Assembly (NCBI RefSeq): GCF_943733665.1 | Contig: NZ_OX030782.1 | Coordinates: 2,382,501 to 2,446,500, forward strand | DNA from: Aquimarina sp. Aq107 | GTDB taxonomy: Bacteria; Bacteroidota; Bacteroidia; Flavobacteriales; Flavobacteriaceae | DNA length: 64,000 bases | Reading direction: 5' to 3' | Shown: piece by piece, positions 54,376 to 63,470 of the stretch | How the letters are laid out: each line of letters starts with the position of its first letter | How positions within the stretch are numbered: the stretch's first letter is position 1 | Notes under the pieces: generated by a model | Seen by the model: only the letters and a program-made list of their open reading frames with translations | Told to the model about the DNA's origin: nothing | The model's database searches: none | Position numbers and translations under genes: made by a program

Positions 54376-55302
54376 TTAATGTATTGGTATATAAAAGTCA
54401 ACTAAGCATTTGTTATCTGGATGATTTCTGAAATCATTATGATATATTTCGAATGGAGTTACCTCTGATTTCTTATATCCTTGTTCGTTCATCCAAACAA
54501 AAAGACTACTCCAAGATTTTTCAAAATCTTCAGGAGTAATTTCAAAAGATCCAACGATATTTCTCCCCTTTTTAATAATAACTGGGCTGATTTCACCTTC
54601 AGAAACAAAAGGTTCGTTCATCAATATACAAACACTCATTCTAACTTTATCTGGTGATGTTACCTTGAAACTATCATGAAATATTCTTGCCATTTTAGTA
54701 TCAGGGGTTTCCATAATTCCTTTAGATCTCCCCCATTTTATTAACTTTTCAAAAACATTTCCTATCCCTTCTATCCCAATATGAGTAATACTTGCAAAAT
54801 GTAATTCTGGTACTTCTATTACTTCGATTTTTGCATTCATTTTAATCCAATTTAAATGATTATTAATGTTACAAATGTATTTTTCAAAAATCGATTCCTC
54901 TTGTCCAATCTTGCTTTCTACTTTACTAATCTTGCTAAATTTACCAGGAAGTTGTTTTCTAAAATCGGTCGGACTTACTCCATAAAAATTTTTAAAAGCT
55001 CTAGTGAATGAAGAATTACTACTAAAACCATATTGAAGCGATAGCTCAGCAATACTAACTTCATTTTTATGCATAAGCTCTAAAGCGATTTTTTCAATAC
55101 GTCTTCTATTTACATAGGAATTCAGTGTCTCACCTATTACGGCCTTAAAAATTCTATGAAAATGAAATGGAGAATACAGTGCAACCTTCGCAACTGATTC
55201 TAAGGATAAATCTTCGTCTAAATACTCATCAATATAAATAAGAACAAGATTAATTCTATTTATATATTCTTTATTTGATTGTTCTTTTGAATTGAATTTC
55301 AT
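54376..55302 (-). CDS. AraC-family regulator with GyrI-like effector domain
   Basis: The 308-residue protein has an N-terminal AraC/XylS double helix-turn-helix (about 12-115: SLESVAKVALYSPFHFHRIFK, SIAELSLQYGFSSNSSFTRAFKNFYGVSP). A C-terminal GyrI-like small-molecule-binding domain follows (about 155-308: IEVIEVPELHFASITHIG to CLVDFYIPI). This plan is that of Rob/SoxS-like or BmrR-like drug-responsive regulators. It heads no operon on its own but is 18 bp downstream of the small gene at 55321 on the same strand, so a shared transcript is possible. Confidence 0.88.
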   Translation of the reverse strand: MKFNSKEQSNKEYINRINLVLIYIDEYLDEDLSLESVAKVALYSPFHFHRIFKAVIGETLNSYVNRRRIEKIALELMHKNEVSIAELSLQYGFSSNSSFTRAFKNFYGVSPTDFRKQLPGKFSKISKVESKIGQEESIFEKYICNINNHLNWIKMNAKIEVIEVPELHFASITHIGIEGIGNVFEKLIKWGRSKGIMETPDTKMARIFHDSFKVTSPDKVRMSVCILMNEPFVSEGEISPVIIKKGRNIVGSFEITPEDFEKSWSSLFVWMNEQGYKKSEVTPFEIYHNDFRNHPDNKCLVDFYIPIH

Positions 55303-55320
55303 TAAAACATTTTTATAAAA

Positions 55321-55725
55321 TTAATCCAAATCATCTCGATCAAAATCTTTAACAAAATCAGTAGTGTTTTTAAAACCTAACTTTTCAAGTTTTTCAAAAT
55401 AGGGTATATAATCAGATTCTTCAAATTCACATGTATCAACATTCCACAAAAAATGTATAATCCACTGATACCATCTTGCCGGGGCTGGATATTTTCTTAA
55501 ATACGTTATACGATCGTCAAAATTTAAAACTTCTTGATCCAACCATTCATTTAAAATCATTATGTGAGTTTCTCCTCCTCCCATTCTCCAACCGATACTA
55601 TACGGATGAAGATTAGGTCCGTATATCCATGGTGGAGGAATATCACCATACTTTTTTATTAGTTCATCACTGGCTTTTATATACCACTCAGAGTTTTTAT
55701 AATCTCCCATATATTCGATAAACAA
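55321..55725 (-). CDS. Small cytoplasmic protein, unknown function
   Basis: The 134-residue protein has no signal or membrane segment. It is rich in Trp, Tyr and acidic residues: WYIKASDELIKKYGDIPPPWIYG, YPAPARWYQWIIHFLWNV, and an Asp-rich end DFDRDDLD. I do not recognise the family. Either ATG 55725 or ATG 55710 could start it. It lies 9 bp downstream of the GNAT gene and 18 bp upstream of the AraC regulator, in one minus-strand run. Confidence 0.55.
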   Translation of the reverse strand: MFIEYMGDYKNSEWYIKASDELIKKYGDIPPPWIYGPNLHPYSIGWRMGGGETHIMILNEWLDQEVLNFDDRITYLRKYPAPARWYQWIIHFLWNVDTCEFEESDYIPYFEKLEKLGFKNTTDFVKDFDRDDLD

Positions 55726-55734
55726 TACTATCTT

Positions 55735-56271
55735 TTAATATGACCTACTTTTTGTTATAAGTTCTTTATTACACCAATACCAGATTGCGTCTTCACTATT
55801 AGGTTCATAAGGAGCAAATTTATCGAATTCCATTCCAACTTTTTCCATCACTCTGATCGATGCTTTATTATCTTTAAATGCAATTGCAATTATCTTTTTT
55901 AGTTTAAGGGAATCAAAGCCATACTCCAAAATTGCACGAGATGCCTCCGTTGCTATACCCAATCCCCAATATTCAGGTAAGAACCTATATCCTAAATCAA
56001 TTTCATCAAATTCTGGTAAGTATGCCAATCCTGACCATCCTACAAATTTATTTCCTTTTTTTAAAATAGTAGCCCATCTACCATATCCATATTTTTTATA
56101 ATCAATAATTCTTGTTTCTATGGCTTTTTTTATTTCTTCCCTAGATTTTACTACAGGTTCTCCTGTATACTTTTGTACGGCAGGATTAGAATGCAGATTG
56201 TACAGTGCTTCTATGTCATCAAGAGTAATTTCTCTTAATAATAATCTTTCTGTTTCTATTAAAACCTTCAC
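55735..56271 (-). CDS. GNAT N-acetyltransferase, RimJ/RimL-like
   Basis: The 178-residue enzyme has the RimJ/RimL-like start IETERLLLREITLDDIEALY and the acetyl-CoA binding region GYRFLPEYWGLGIATEASRAILEYGF. IIAIAFKDNKASIRVMEKVGMEF follows, typical of protein or antibiotic N-acetyltransferases. The substrate is unknown. It is the first gene of a run with 55321 and the AraC regulator. Confidence 0.9.
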   Translation of the reverse strand: MKVLIETERLLLREITLDDIEALYNLHSNPAVQKYTGEPVVKSREEIKKAIETRIIDYKKYGYGRWATILKKGNKFVGWSGLAYLPEFDEIDLGYRFLPEYWGLGIATEASRAILEYGFDSLKLKKIIAIAFKDNKASIRVMEKVGMEFDKFAPYEPNSEDAIWYWCNKELITKSRSY

Positions 56272-56321
56272 TTTATTGATTATAACATTTTAGGCATACC
56301 CTATTGAGAATATAAATATAC

Positions 56322-58727
56322 CTAAAATGTAATACTCAATTGTTCTATCACACTAGAGTTCCATTCAAGCGTAACTGTTAATAGATTTTCTTTCTCGTTC
56401 CAATCAGTTTCAACTATCTTATCTCCTACCTTAACAGATGCTGGAGCAGTTTTTATATTATGAATAATTAATGATAGTTTACGACTGATTTTAGCATAAT
56501 CATTACCTGTTTCAGACTTTAAGCTTATAGAAAGGATGTCATCTACATTCTTACCATTGAAACTTAAGATCTCATACTTACCTTTTTCATAGGCATTTGG
56601 CGTATTTCCATCATCATCATATAATTTCCCAAAACTAGAACTCGTTTGAGCATCGTGATAATAATGTAGTGTAAGCTCTTTAGTATTATATAATTCCGTA
56701 TTCTGAATAGTCTCTACCATCGGAATAAAAGAACCTGCTTTTACAAAAACAGGAATATGATCCTCTTCCGTTTTTATGGTAACATACCTTCCCCCTTCAT
56801 ATTTTTTACCTGTATAAAAATCATACCAATTAGATCCCTTAGGAAAATACACATCCTTAGATACTACCCCAGATTTTACTATTGGAGAAACTAAGAAACT
56901 GTCACCCCATAAATATGTATTAGATACTGTTTGTAATTCTCTAGCTTCGGCATCTTCAAAAAACAAAGGTCGCATTAACGGAACTCCTGTTTGATTATTT
57001 TCAAAAGCTAACGTATAGTTATATGGAAGCATTTGATACCTCATTTCGATACTTTTCTTCGCTAAATCTTTTGTTTTTTTATCATGAAAAACTGGTTCTG
57101 GCGCGATATGTTCTTGAGCATGAGGTCTATAAATAGGTTGAAAAACTCCATACTGCAGCCATCTAGTATATAGTTCGGCATCAAATTTTTCTCCTCCTGC
57201 AAAACCACCAAGATCAGAATGCATATAGCCCAATCCCTGAATTCCCATTGATAACGCTATTTCGGTTTGTGGTTGTAATCCGCCCCAACTTCTATTAACG
57301 TCTCCTGACCAAGGAATCATCCCAAATCGTTGTGATCCAGAATATCCTGCACGCATCAAAATAAAAGGTCGTTGATTAGGAAAGTCTTTTTGATATCCTT
57401 CTTGAACTAATCTCGCCCAATCGTGTCCATAGATATTATGAACCTCGTCAGCAGATCCTGTAGCATGTAATAATGATGATGGATGAACTTCAGGTTCACC
57501 AAGATCTCCCCACCATCCTGAAACTCCATATTCTTTAGTATATGTTTTATAAATATTCCAAAACCAATCTTTACCTTTTTGATCATAAATATCAATAATT
57601 CCAGTGTTTCCAAAATAGAAATCATATCTAAAAGGATTTCCTAATGAATCCTTACCAAGAACTTTTTCAGTCACAGCTTCTTCCCATTTTTTGGATGTTG
57701 ATAAAACAAAAGGTTCTGTTATTAAAATGGTTTTTACACCTTGGTTTTTGAAATCATTGATCATTTGTTTAGGGTTAGGAAATGAATCTTTCAAAAACTC
57801 TAGATTTCCCATATGCCCTTTGATGTCTTTTCCGAACCAATAAATATCTAGAATTACTGCATCTAATGGAATGGAATCACTTTTAAATTTCGCTATAGTT
57901 TCCTTAGTTTCCTTTTCTGAATGATATCCAAAACGACTTGCAAAATTACCAAAAGCCCATCGTGGAGGTAATGGTTGTTTTCCTGTTAGATCAGTATACT
58001 GGTTCATTAAATCTTTCCAATCATCACCAGCTACAACCTGATATGTCTTTCTTCCATTGATCATTTCGTAACTCAATGTATTATCTTTTTTACTATCAAT
58101 ATCAAGAAAACCGATCGGAGCATTATCAAAATGAACTGCATATTTTTTAGATGATAGTACTAAAGGCATGGTATAATTCATTAGCTCAGCACGAGTTTCA
58201 TAACCATAATGCGCTCTGTTATATAATTGTAAACGATTACCCCTTCTATTCATTCCTACTACTCTTGCTCCTGCACCATAAATAACTTCATCTTTATCTA
58301 AATTAAAATTCAATATTTCCGTAGAATCTGTTTTAAGATATCCCTTGTTCTCTGAGATTAATTCTTTTCCTTTATATATGTAAGAAATATGAAATGGTTC
58401 TTTTGTTATATGAACACTGATCCCATCAGAATTGCCGTATACAATACTTTTTTCAGTTTCCTCTACGTTAGCAACAATTCCATTTTCCAAAACAACAGCG
58501 TGTGATTTGGGATCAAAAACTTCTCCAGTTGGTATAAATGAAGTTTCAATAATTTTATTAGAATATAGTTTTATTAGATATTTACCATTATCTCTGGAAA
58601 CTTTAATAAAACCATCTTTTTTATAGCTATCGATATTGGTTATAAAATCACTAGCATTAGGTTTACAAGAAAACGCTAAAAACGTTACTATTCCTGAAAG
58701 GAAAAAGAAAAAAAATCTTGACTTCAT
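56322..58727 (-). CDS. GH31 alpha-glycosidase lipoprotein
   Basis: The 801-residue lipoprotein has the signal GIVTFLAFSCKPN with the lipidated Cys. An N-terminal beta-sandwich (about 40-240) leads to the GH31 barrel, with DAVILDIYWFG. The nucleophile Asp408 lies in GWWGDLGEPEVHP and the acid/base Asp476 in IPWSGDVNRSW. C-terminal beta domains end at 801. GH31 enzymes are retaining alpha-glucosidases, xylosidases or sulfoquinovosidases; DLGEP rather than DMNEP occurs in many Bacteroidetes forms, so substrate is open. It is divergent from the phytase-like gene at 59059 and not next to other glycosidases. Confidence 0.9.
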   Translation of the reverse strand: MKSRFFFFFLSGIVTFLAFSCKPNASDFITNIDSYKKDGFIKVSRDNGKYLIKLYSNKIIETSFIPTGEVFDPKSHAVVLENGIVANVEETEKSIVYGNSDGISVHITKEPFHISYIYKGKELISENKGYLKTDSTEILNFNLDKDEVIYGAGARVVGMNRRGNRLQLYNRAHYGYETRAELMNYTMPLVLSSKKYAVHFDNAPIGFLDIDSKKDNTLSYEMINGRKTYQVVAGDDWKDLMNQYTDLTGKQPLPPRWAFGNFASRFGYHSEKETKETIAKFKSDSIPLDAVILDIYWFGKDIKGHMGNLEFLKDSFPNPKQMINDFKNQGVKTILITEPFVLSTSKKWEEAVTEKVLGKDSLGNPFRYDFYFGNTGIIDIYDQKGKDWFWNIYKTYTKEYGVSGWWGDLGEPEVHPSSLLHATGSADEVHNIYGHDWARLVQEGYQKDFPNQRPFILMRAGYSGSQRFGMIPWSGDVNRSWGGLQPQTEIALSMGIQGLGYMHSDLGGFAGGEKFDAELYTRWLQYGVFQPIYRPHAQEHIAPEPVFHDKKTKDLAKKSIEMRYQMLPYNYTLAFENNQTGVPLMRPLFFEDAEARELQTVSNTYLWGDSFLVSPIVKSGVVSKDVYFPKGSNWYDFYTGKKYEGGRYVTIKTEEDHIPVFVKAGSFIPMVETIQNTELYNTKELTLHYYHDAQTSSSFGKLYDDDGNTPNAYEKGKYEILSFNGKNVDDILSISLKSETGNDYAKISRKLSLIIHNIKTAPASVKVGDKIVETDWNEKENLLTVTLEWNSSVIEQLSITF

Positions 58728-59058
58728 TATATAATGGATGTTTTCTAATGTTGATAAGATTCAAATATACTAGAATACCTTTAGAATAAGGTTACAACGA
58801 AAGGTGACGATACCGAATTATTGAATTTTCATTCAAAACAAAAAAACACAATAAAAATCACAACACTTCACTATAACGTTTTCGTAACTAAATAGAATTA
58901 GTTTAATCATATCGTAATCGATTTCATACAGTAAAAGCATTAACATAAAATACCTAACCTTAACCTAAACATTTGTTGAGGTAGACTAAACATTTTGGTA
59001 ATACCGAAAGATTACTTTTAGGGTATTAATAACCAATTTAATCTTAATCGTATCACAC
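58728..59058. other. Divergent region between GH31 and phytase-like genes
   Basis: This 331-bp AT-rich stretch has no gene. It contains TAACGTTTTCG (58874-58884), which shares AACGTTTTCGTAA with the site in front of the first lyase gene (5525-5536). It also has an imperfect dyad TTTGGT-AAT-ACCGAAA near 58993-59008. No clear promoter was found. Confidence 0.6.
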
Positions 59059-61923
59059 ATGAAAAATTATCTTTACTCTATGTCTAATCGACATAGAAAA
59101 TCAATATGCATTTCTGCATGCTTAGGTTTTCTAATTTCTTTTTCTGCTTTTGCCCAAACAGAAAAAGATAAATCAACACCACAATTTGATCTACCAAATG
59201 ACAATTATTATGGTCAAGAAATTTATGCAAAAGGAAAAGGAAAATCTTTTAGAAACTTCGGGGATTTGCTGTTCTCTAGAGCTGTTTTAGATGCCGCTAG
59301 TTTTTCCGAAGGTCCTACTTCTGGTCTTTTTATAGGCAGTAACCCTATTAATGAACAAGAACTCCCTTTCTATAACAAACAACCTATTCAAGGATTCTCT
59401 TCGGTATTAAATAATATGGACGGAACTTTTACTGCAATGTCAGATAATGGTTTCGGAAGTATTGAGAATTCTGCGGATTATAATTTACGTTTATACAAAA
59501 TCAAACCTAGATTTGAAACATTTTTTAGAAGAGGCGAAGGAGATATTCAGGTACTGGAATATATCGAACTAAAAGATCCTAATGGGTTAATACCATTTGC
59601 AATTACTAATCACTTTAGTCAAGATAGAATTTTAACCGGTGCAGACTTTGATATTGAATCTATCCAAAGAACTACTAATGGAGATTATTGGATCGGAGAT
59701 GAATTTGGACCTTTCTTATTACATTTTGACCGAAATGGAGTATTACTAGACGCTCCTTATCCTCTACCTGATCTAGATAATGCCGGTAAAGAATTACGTT
59801 CTCCACAAAATCCATTTAGTGAAGAAGCGAGTGCTATTAGAATTATGAATGCTATGAGGGCGCATGCACAAGCTAATGGTAGTAAAGCCCCAGTAATGTC
59901 ACCTTGGTTTGTTATGTTAGATGATAATGATGAAACTACGGTAGTAGGAAGTAGAATTACAACTGCTAATGGATTGGTAGAAGCATCAAGTGAATTATTT
60001 AATGTTTCTTCTTTAAATCGTGCTGGTCATCCAGTAGTTGTATACACCGTTAACGATACAGAAAACATGAATCGTTTGTTGGACCTAGACTTACAAGGAA
60101 TTATTTCAGATCGCCCCGACCTTTTATTAGAAGCTGTACAAAATTTTGATAAGAACCAAGACGGTCGCGCTGATTATATGCATGATAATGGACTTATTGA
60201 TGTTACTCTTTTTGATGCACAAGGACATCGTGGAGCTAGAAATTTACGTCCAGAAAACACCATACCATCTATGGAAGCAGCATTAGATTATTTGATGCCT
60301 ACATTAGAAACAGACTGTGGAATCACTTTAGACGGAATCCCTGTACTAGATCACGACCCACATATAGAAGCGGCAAAAACAAGAAAAGTAGATGGCACTC
60401 CATATGAATATGAAGATGAAGTATTGGTAAAGAATCTTACATTAGACAGTATCCAAAAAACATTTATTGCAGACAAAATCTTAGCTGGAAGACCTGCTCA
60501 GACCAATGATCTTTCACTCTCTCCTGTTGCTGTAGCTTTTGCAAATGAAAAAGGATTTATTGATCCTTACGTAATGCCATCATTACAACAATTATTTGAT
60601 TTTGTAGAGTTTTATGTTAACTATTATAAAAATGGAGAAGGATCTTCTCACCCTGAAGCTACGAAACGTTGGATGAACGCATCTAAAGTTCGTTTTAATA
60701 TAGAAACCAAAATTAATCCAAGAACAGATTTAGATGATCGAGGTGATATTTTTGCTGAGAGAACTTTTGGCCCGGAAATATTTACCAAAGCAATTGCTGA
60801 TATTATTGTTGCGAATGAACTAACGGATCGTGCAGATATACAAAGTTTTGATTTTAGAACATTATTACTTTCACAAGCTCAGTATCCAGAAATTAGAACG
60901 GTTTGTTTATTTGGTGATTTCCCTAAAGTCGGAGATGCTGGTGATGGTACAAACTTACAAGATCAAAATGGAGAAAATACTCCTTGGTTAGCGGGAATGT
61001 ATTGGCCATATCGAGTGACTAAATTAGATACTCCATTTAATGTAAAACAAAGTGGTGGTTTCGAAGGAATGGCTTTAACTACAGATAACACCACGTTATT
61101 ACCATTGCTAGAAAAACCTCTAGAAGGTAGCGAAAACAACAATCTATTAATCCACGAATTCAATCTTTCCAGTAAATCTTATACCAATAAAAAATATGAG
61201 TATCCACTTAACGAAAGAGCCTCTGCAATTGGTGATTTTGTAATGTTTAGTAGCCAAAGAGGATTAATAATCGAGAGAGATGGATCTCAAGGGGATCTTG
61301 AAGGATTCAAAGCTATTTATGAAATAGAATTAGACGAAGATTCTACTATGATTCAAAAAAGACTTAATGTAGACTTATTGAAAATTAGAGATCCTAGGAG
61401 AATTTCAGAACCTGGTTTACCTGGAGATGTAGGAATTGGAAGAGAATTTGCTTTTCCTTTTGTTACTATAGAAAGTGTTGTAGTTCTTAACCCCTTTTTG
61501 ATTGGTGTTCTAAATGATAATAACTATCCATTTAGTGTTGGTCGACACGTTGGCGAAGGATTACCTGATGATAATGAGTTTATTCTATTGTGGTTAGACC
61601 AACGACTAGGATTGCCGTGGTACAATGGAAAAGATACTGTTTTAAGAATTAACGAAGATGATTTTAAAACATATCCTAACACTTTTACCAATAAGGTTAC
61701 TTTCTCTACTGTTAATGAAAAAATTAGCACAGTAAGCATTGATATATTTGATTTGGCAGGAAATTTAGTAAAACAAATAAACTCTACTAAAACAAATGAA
61801 AATGGTTTTGAATATATATGGGATGGTAAAACCGATAGTGGTGCTGATGTATCTACAGGAATATATATTGCAATTATCCAAGCTGATGGAGAGTTTATAA
61901 AGAAAAAAATAGTAAAAAAATAA
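59059..61923 (+). CDS. Secreted phytase-like protein with permuted glycerophosphodiesterase domain
   Basis: The 954-residue protein has a signal peptide (CLGFLISFSAFAQ). Residues of about 75-235 are the first half of an esterase-like phytase propeller (FSRAVLDAASFSEGPTSG, DYWIGDEFGPFLLHFD). A glycerophosphodiester phosphodiesterase part follows. Its usual C-terminal motif (VVVYTVNDTENM, IISDRPDLL; 326-357) comes before its usual N-terminal motif (GHRGARNLRPENT; 389-401) and the metal/acid region LDHDPH (430-435). Residues of about 665-830 resume the propeller (GGFEGMALTTDNTTLLPLLE). The C-terminus is a FlgD/T9SS-type sorting domain. It likely hydrolyses phosphoesters outside the cell. It is monocistronic, ending at a hairpin. 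Confidence 0.78.
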   Translation: MKNYLYSMSNRHRKSICISACLGFLISFSAFAQTEKDKSTPQFDLPNDNYYGQEIYAKGKGKSFRNFGDLLFSRAVLDAASFSEGPTSGLFIGSNPINEQELPFYNKQPIQGFSSVLNNMDGTFTAMSDNGFGSIENSADYNLRLYKIKPRFETFFRRGEGDIQVLEYIELKDPNGLIPFAITNHFSQDRILTGADFDIESIQRTTNGDYWIGDEFGPFLLHFDRNGVLLDAPYPLPDLDNAGKELRSPQNPFSEEASAIRIMNAMRAHAQANGSKAPVMSPWFVMLDDNDETTVVGSRITTANGLVEASSELFNVSSLNRAGHPVVVYTVNDTENMNRLLDLDLQGIISDRPDLLLEAVQNFDKNQDGRADYMHDNGLIDVTLFDAQGHRGARNLRPENTIPSMEAALDYLMPTLETDCGITLDGIPVLDHDPHIEAAKTRKVDGTPYEYEDEVLVKNLTLDSIQKTFIADKILAGRPAQTNDLSLSPVAVAFANEKGFIDPYVMPSLQQLFDFVEFYVNYYKNGEGSSHPEATKRWMNASKVRFNIETKINPRTDLDDRGDIFAERTFGPEIFTKAIADIIVANELTDRADIQSFDFRTLLLSQAQYPEIRTVCLFGDFPKVGDAGDGTNLQDQNGENTPWLAGMYWPYRVTKLDTPFNVKQSGGFEGMALTTDNTTLLPLLEKPLEGSENNNLLIHEFNLSSKSYTNKKYEYPLNERASAIGDFVMFSSQRGLIIERDGSQGDLEGFKAIYEIELDEDSTMIQKRLNVDLLKIRDPRRISEPGLPGDVGIGREFAFPFVTIESVVVLNPFLIGVLNDNNYPFSVGRHVGEGLPDDNEFILLWLDQRLGLPWYNGKDTVLRINEDDFKTYPNTFTNKVTFSTVNEKISTVSIDIFDLAGNLVKQINSTKTNENGFEYIWDGKTDSGADVSTGIYIAIIQADGEFIKKKIVKK

Positions 61924-61963
61924 AAGCCGAAAATTAACCAACTTACTAGCAATAATAACCAAA

Positions 61964-61995
61964 AAAGAGACCTGCTTACAACAGCAGGTCTCTTT
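61964..61995. terminator. Bidirectional terminator
   Basis: AAAGAGACCTGCT pairs with AGCAGGTCTCTTT (13 bp) around a 6-nt loop, between the convergent phytase-like and 62016 genes. Confidence 0.85.
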
Positions 61996-62015
61996 ATATA
62001 TACTAATAATATATT

Positions 62016-62534
62016 CTAACTTTTAGGATATAAAAATGATTGCTCAACTTCAAAATCTACTACTCCATCCTTTCTAACATCATAAATAATAAATAATTGC
62101 CCCCAATAAACTCCATCAGTAAAATCTGCTATAATCCATTTATGATTTAATAGTCTTACTTTATTGATTGCCATATGACCCTCCATTCCCCCAAAAGGAA
62201 CTATTGGATTATCAGCTCCAGCTTTATTCTGACTAATAATTTGATCACTAATAGTTAACTCTAACTTCTTAGCATCATATCCTTGTTCTTCAAAATAATT
62301 AATAGCTTCTTCATCACTTTCTAATGAGAAATAAGTTAGCTCAAGGATTTTATCTATTAATGAATCTTTTTCTATATCTCTAGATTTTAACTCATCTTCT
62401 TTCTCTTCTATTTTTGCCATCAGGTTATCTATCTTACCATCATAAGATTCCTTGGCTTTTTTAGCATTCATAAATTGAAACAATATGAATAATACTGAAA
62501 AAATAAATAGGTATAGAAATATTCTACTTCTCAT
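62016..62534 (-). CDS. Membrane-tethered coiled-coil protein, unknown function
   Basis: The 172-residue protein has one N-terminal helix (IFLYLFIFSVLFILFQF), then a charged coiled coil (about 25-65: KIDNLMAKIEEKEDELKSR) and a folded C-terminal part with PFGGMEGHMAINKVRLLNHKW. I do not know the family. It begins 1 bp after the MBL hydrolase stop on the same strand, so the two are cotranscribed and probably translationally coupled. Confidence 0.7.
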   Translation of the reverse strand: MRSRIFLYLFIFSVLFILFQFMNAKKAKESYDGKIDNLMAKIEEKEDELKSRDIEKDSLIDKILELTYFSLESDEEAINYFEEQGYDAKKLELTISDQIISQNKAGADNPIVPFGGMEGHMAINKVRLLNHKWIIADFTDGVYWGQLFIIYDVRKDGVVDFEVEQSFLYPKS

Positions 62535-62535
62535 A

Positions 62536-63297
62536 TTAGATTGTAATTTTTAAATTATCGTAGGCTAAAAAAACGTTTTCCGGTAATTGTTGTTGCACTT
62601 CTTCATGAAATCCAAGCATATGACTTATATGTGTCAGATATGCCTTTTCAGGTTTTACTTCATTAATAAACTCTAATGCTTCTTCTAAATTAAAATGAGA
62701 GTGATGTGGTTCAATTCTAAGAGCATTTACAACCAATACTTTCACTCCTTTTAATTTTTCTATTTCCTTTTCTTCAATAGTTTTTACATCAGTTAGATAA
62801 GCAAAATCTTTAAATCTAAATCCAAAAACTTGTAATCGATTGTGCATTAAATCGATTGGAATCACATCCAGGTTACCCAGTGAAAATGGTTGGTTAGTTA
62901 GTTCATTTTCTATAACACTGGGTGCTCCTGGATACTTATTTTCTGAAGAAAATATATAGCTAAATCTTGTTCTTAAAGAATTTAATACTCTTTTATGTGC
63001 ATAAACTGGAATATCTCCTTGTCTAAAAAAGAATGGCCTTATATCATCCATACCCATGGTATGATCCGCATGTTCATGAGTAAAAATTATCCCATCAATT
63101 CTATCCACTTCATTTGTGAGCATTTGTTGTCTAAAATCGGGGCCACAATCAATAACATATTTATATTCATCCCAAGAAATCAATACGGACACTCGCAATC
63201 TCTTATCCTTTTCATCTTTACTAAGGCATACGGGATGTGTACTTCCTATTATTGGAATCCCTTGTGATGTTCCTGTACCAAGAAATGTAACTTCCAT
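62536..63297 (-). CDS. MBL-fold metallohydrolase, PhnP-like
   Basis: The 253-residue protein has the start LGTGTSQGIPIIG and the zinc motif HEHADH (residues 74-79), then HHSHFN and the C-terminal LTHISHMLGFH. The fold is the beta-lactamase/PhnP group of phosphodiesterases; no phosphonate genes are near, so the substrate is unknown. It is the first gene of a two-gene unit with 62016. Confidence 0.88.
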   Translation of the reverse strand: MEVTFLGTGTSQGIPIIGSTHPVCLSKDEKDKRLRVSVLISWDEYKYVIDCGPDFRQQMLTNEVDRIDGIIFTHEHADHTMGMDDIRPFFFRQGDIPVYAHKRVLNSLRTRFSYIFSSENKYPGAPSVIENELTNQPFSLGNLDVIPIDLMHNRLQVFGFRFKDFAYLTDVKTIEEKEIEKLKGVKVLVVNALRIEPHHSHFNLEEALEFINEVKPEKAYLTHISHMLGFHEEVQQQLPENVFLAYDNLKITI

Positions 63298-63470
63298 ATA
63301 GCATGTTGACTAAAGGCAAATGTAATTATAATTTTTTTGCTCAAAAAGTAATTCATTTCGACACTTTATTATTTATATCTATTATAAAATGCGAAAAATT
63401 GCTTTCAGATTTTTTTAATAATACTTAATCTATTAGTAACTTTACATAAACAAAAAAAGCCCATTTCGCT

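Noticed and set aside
58993-59008. TTTGGT-AAT-ACCGAAA before the phytase-like gene as another uronate operator
   Set aside because: The spacer is 3 instead of 2 and one half has a mismatch; there is no second site 20 bp away. Probably chance.
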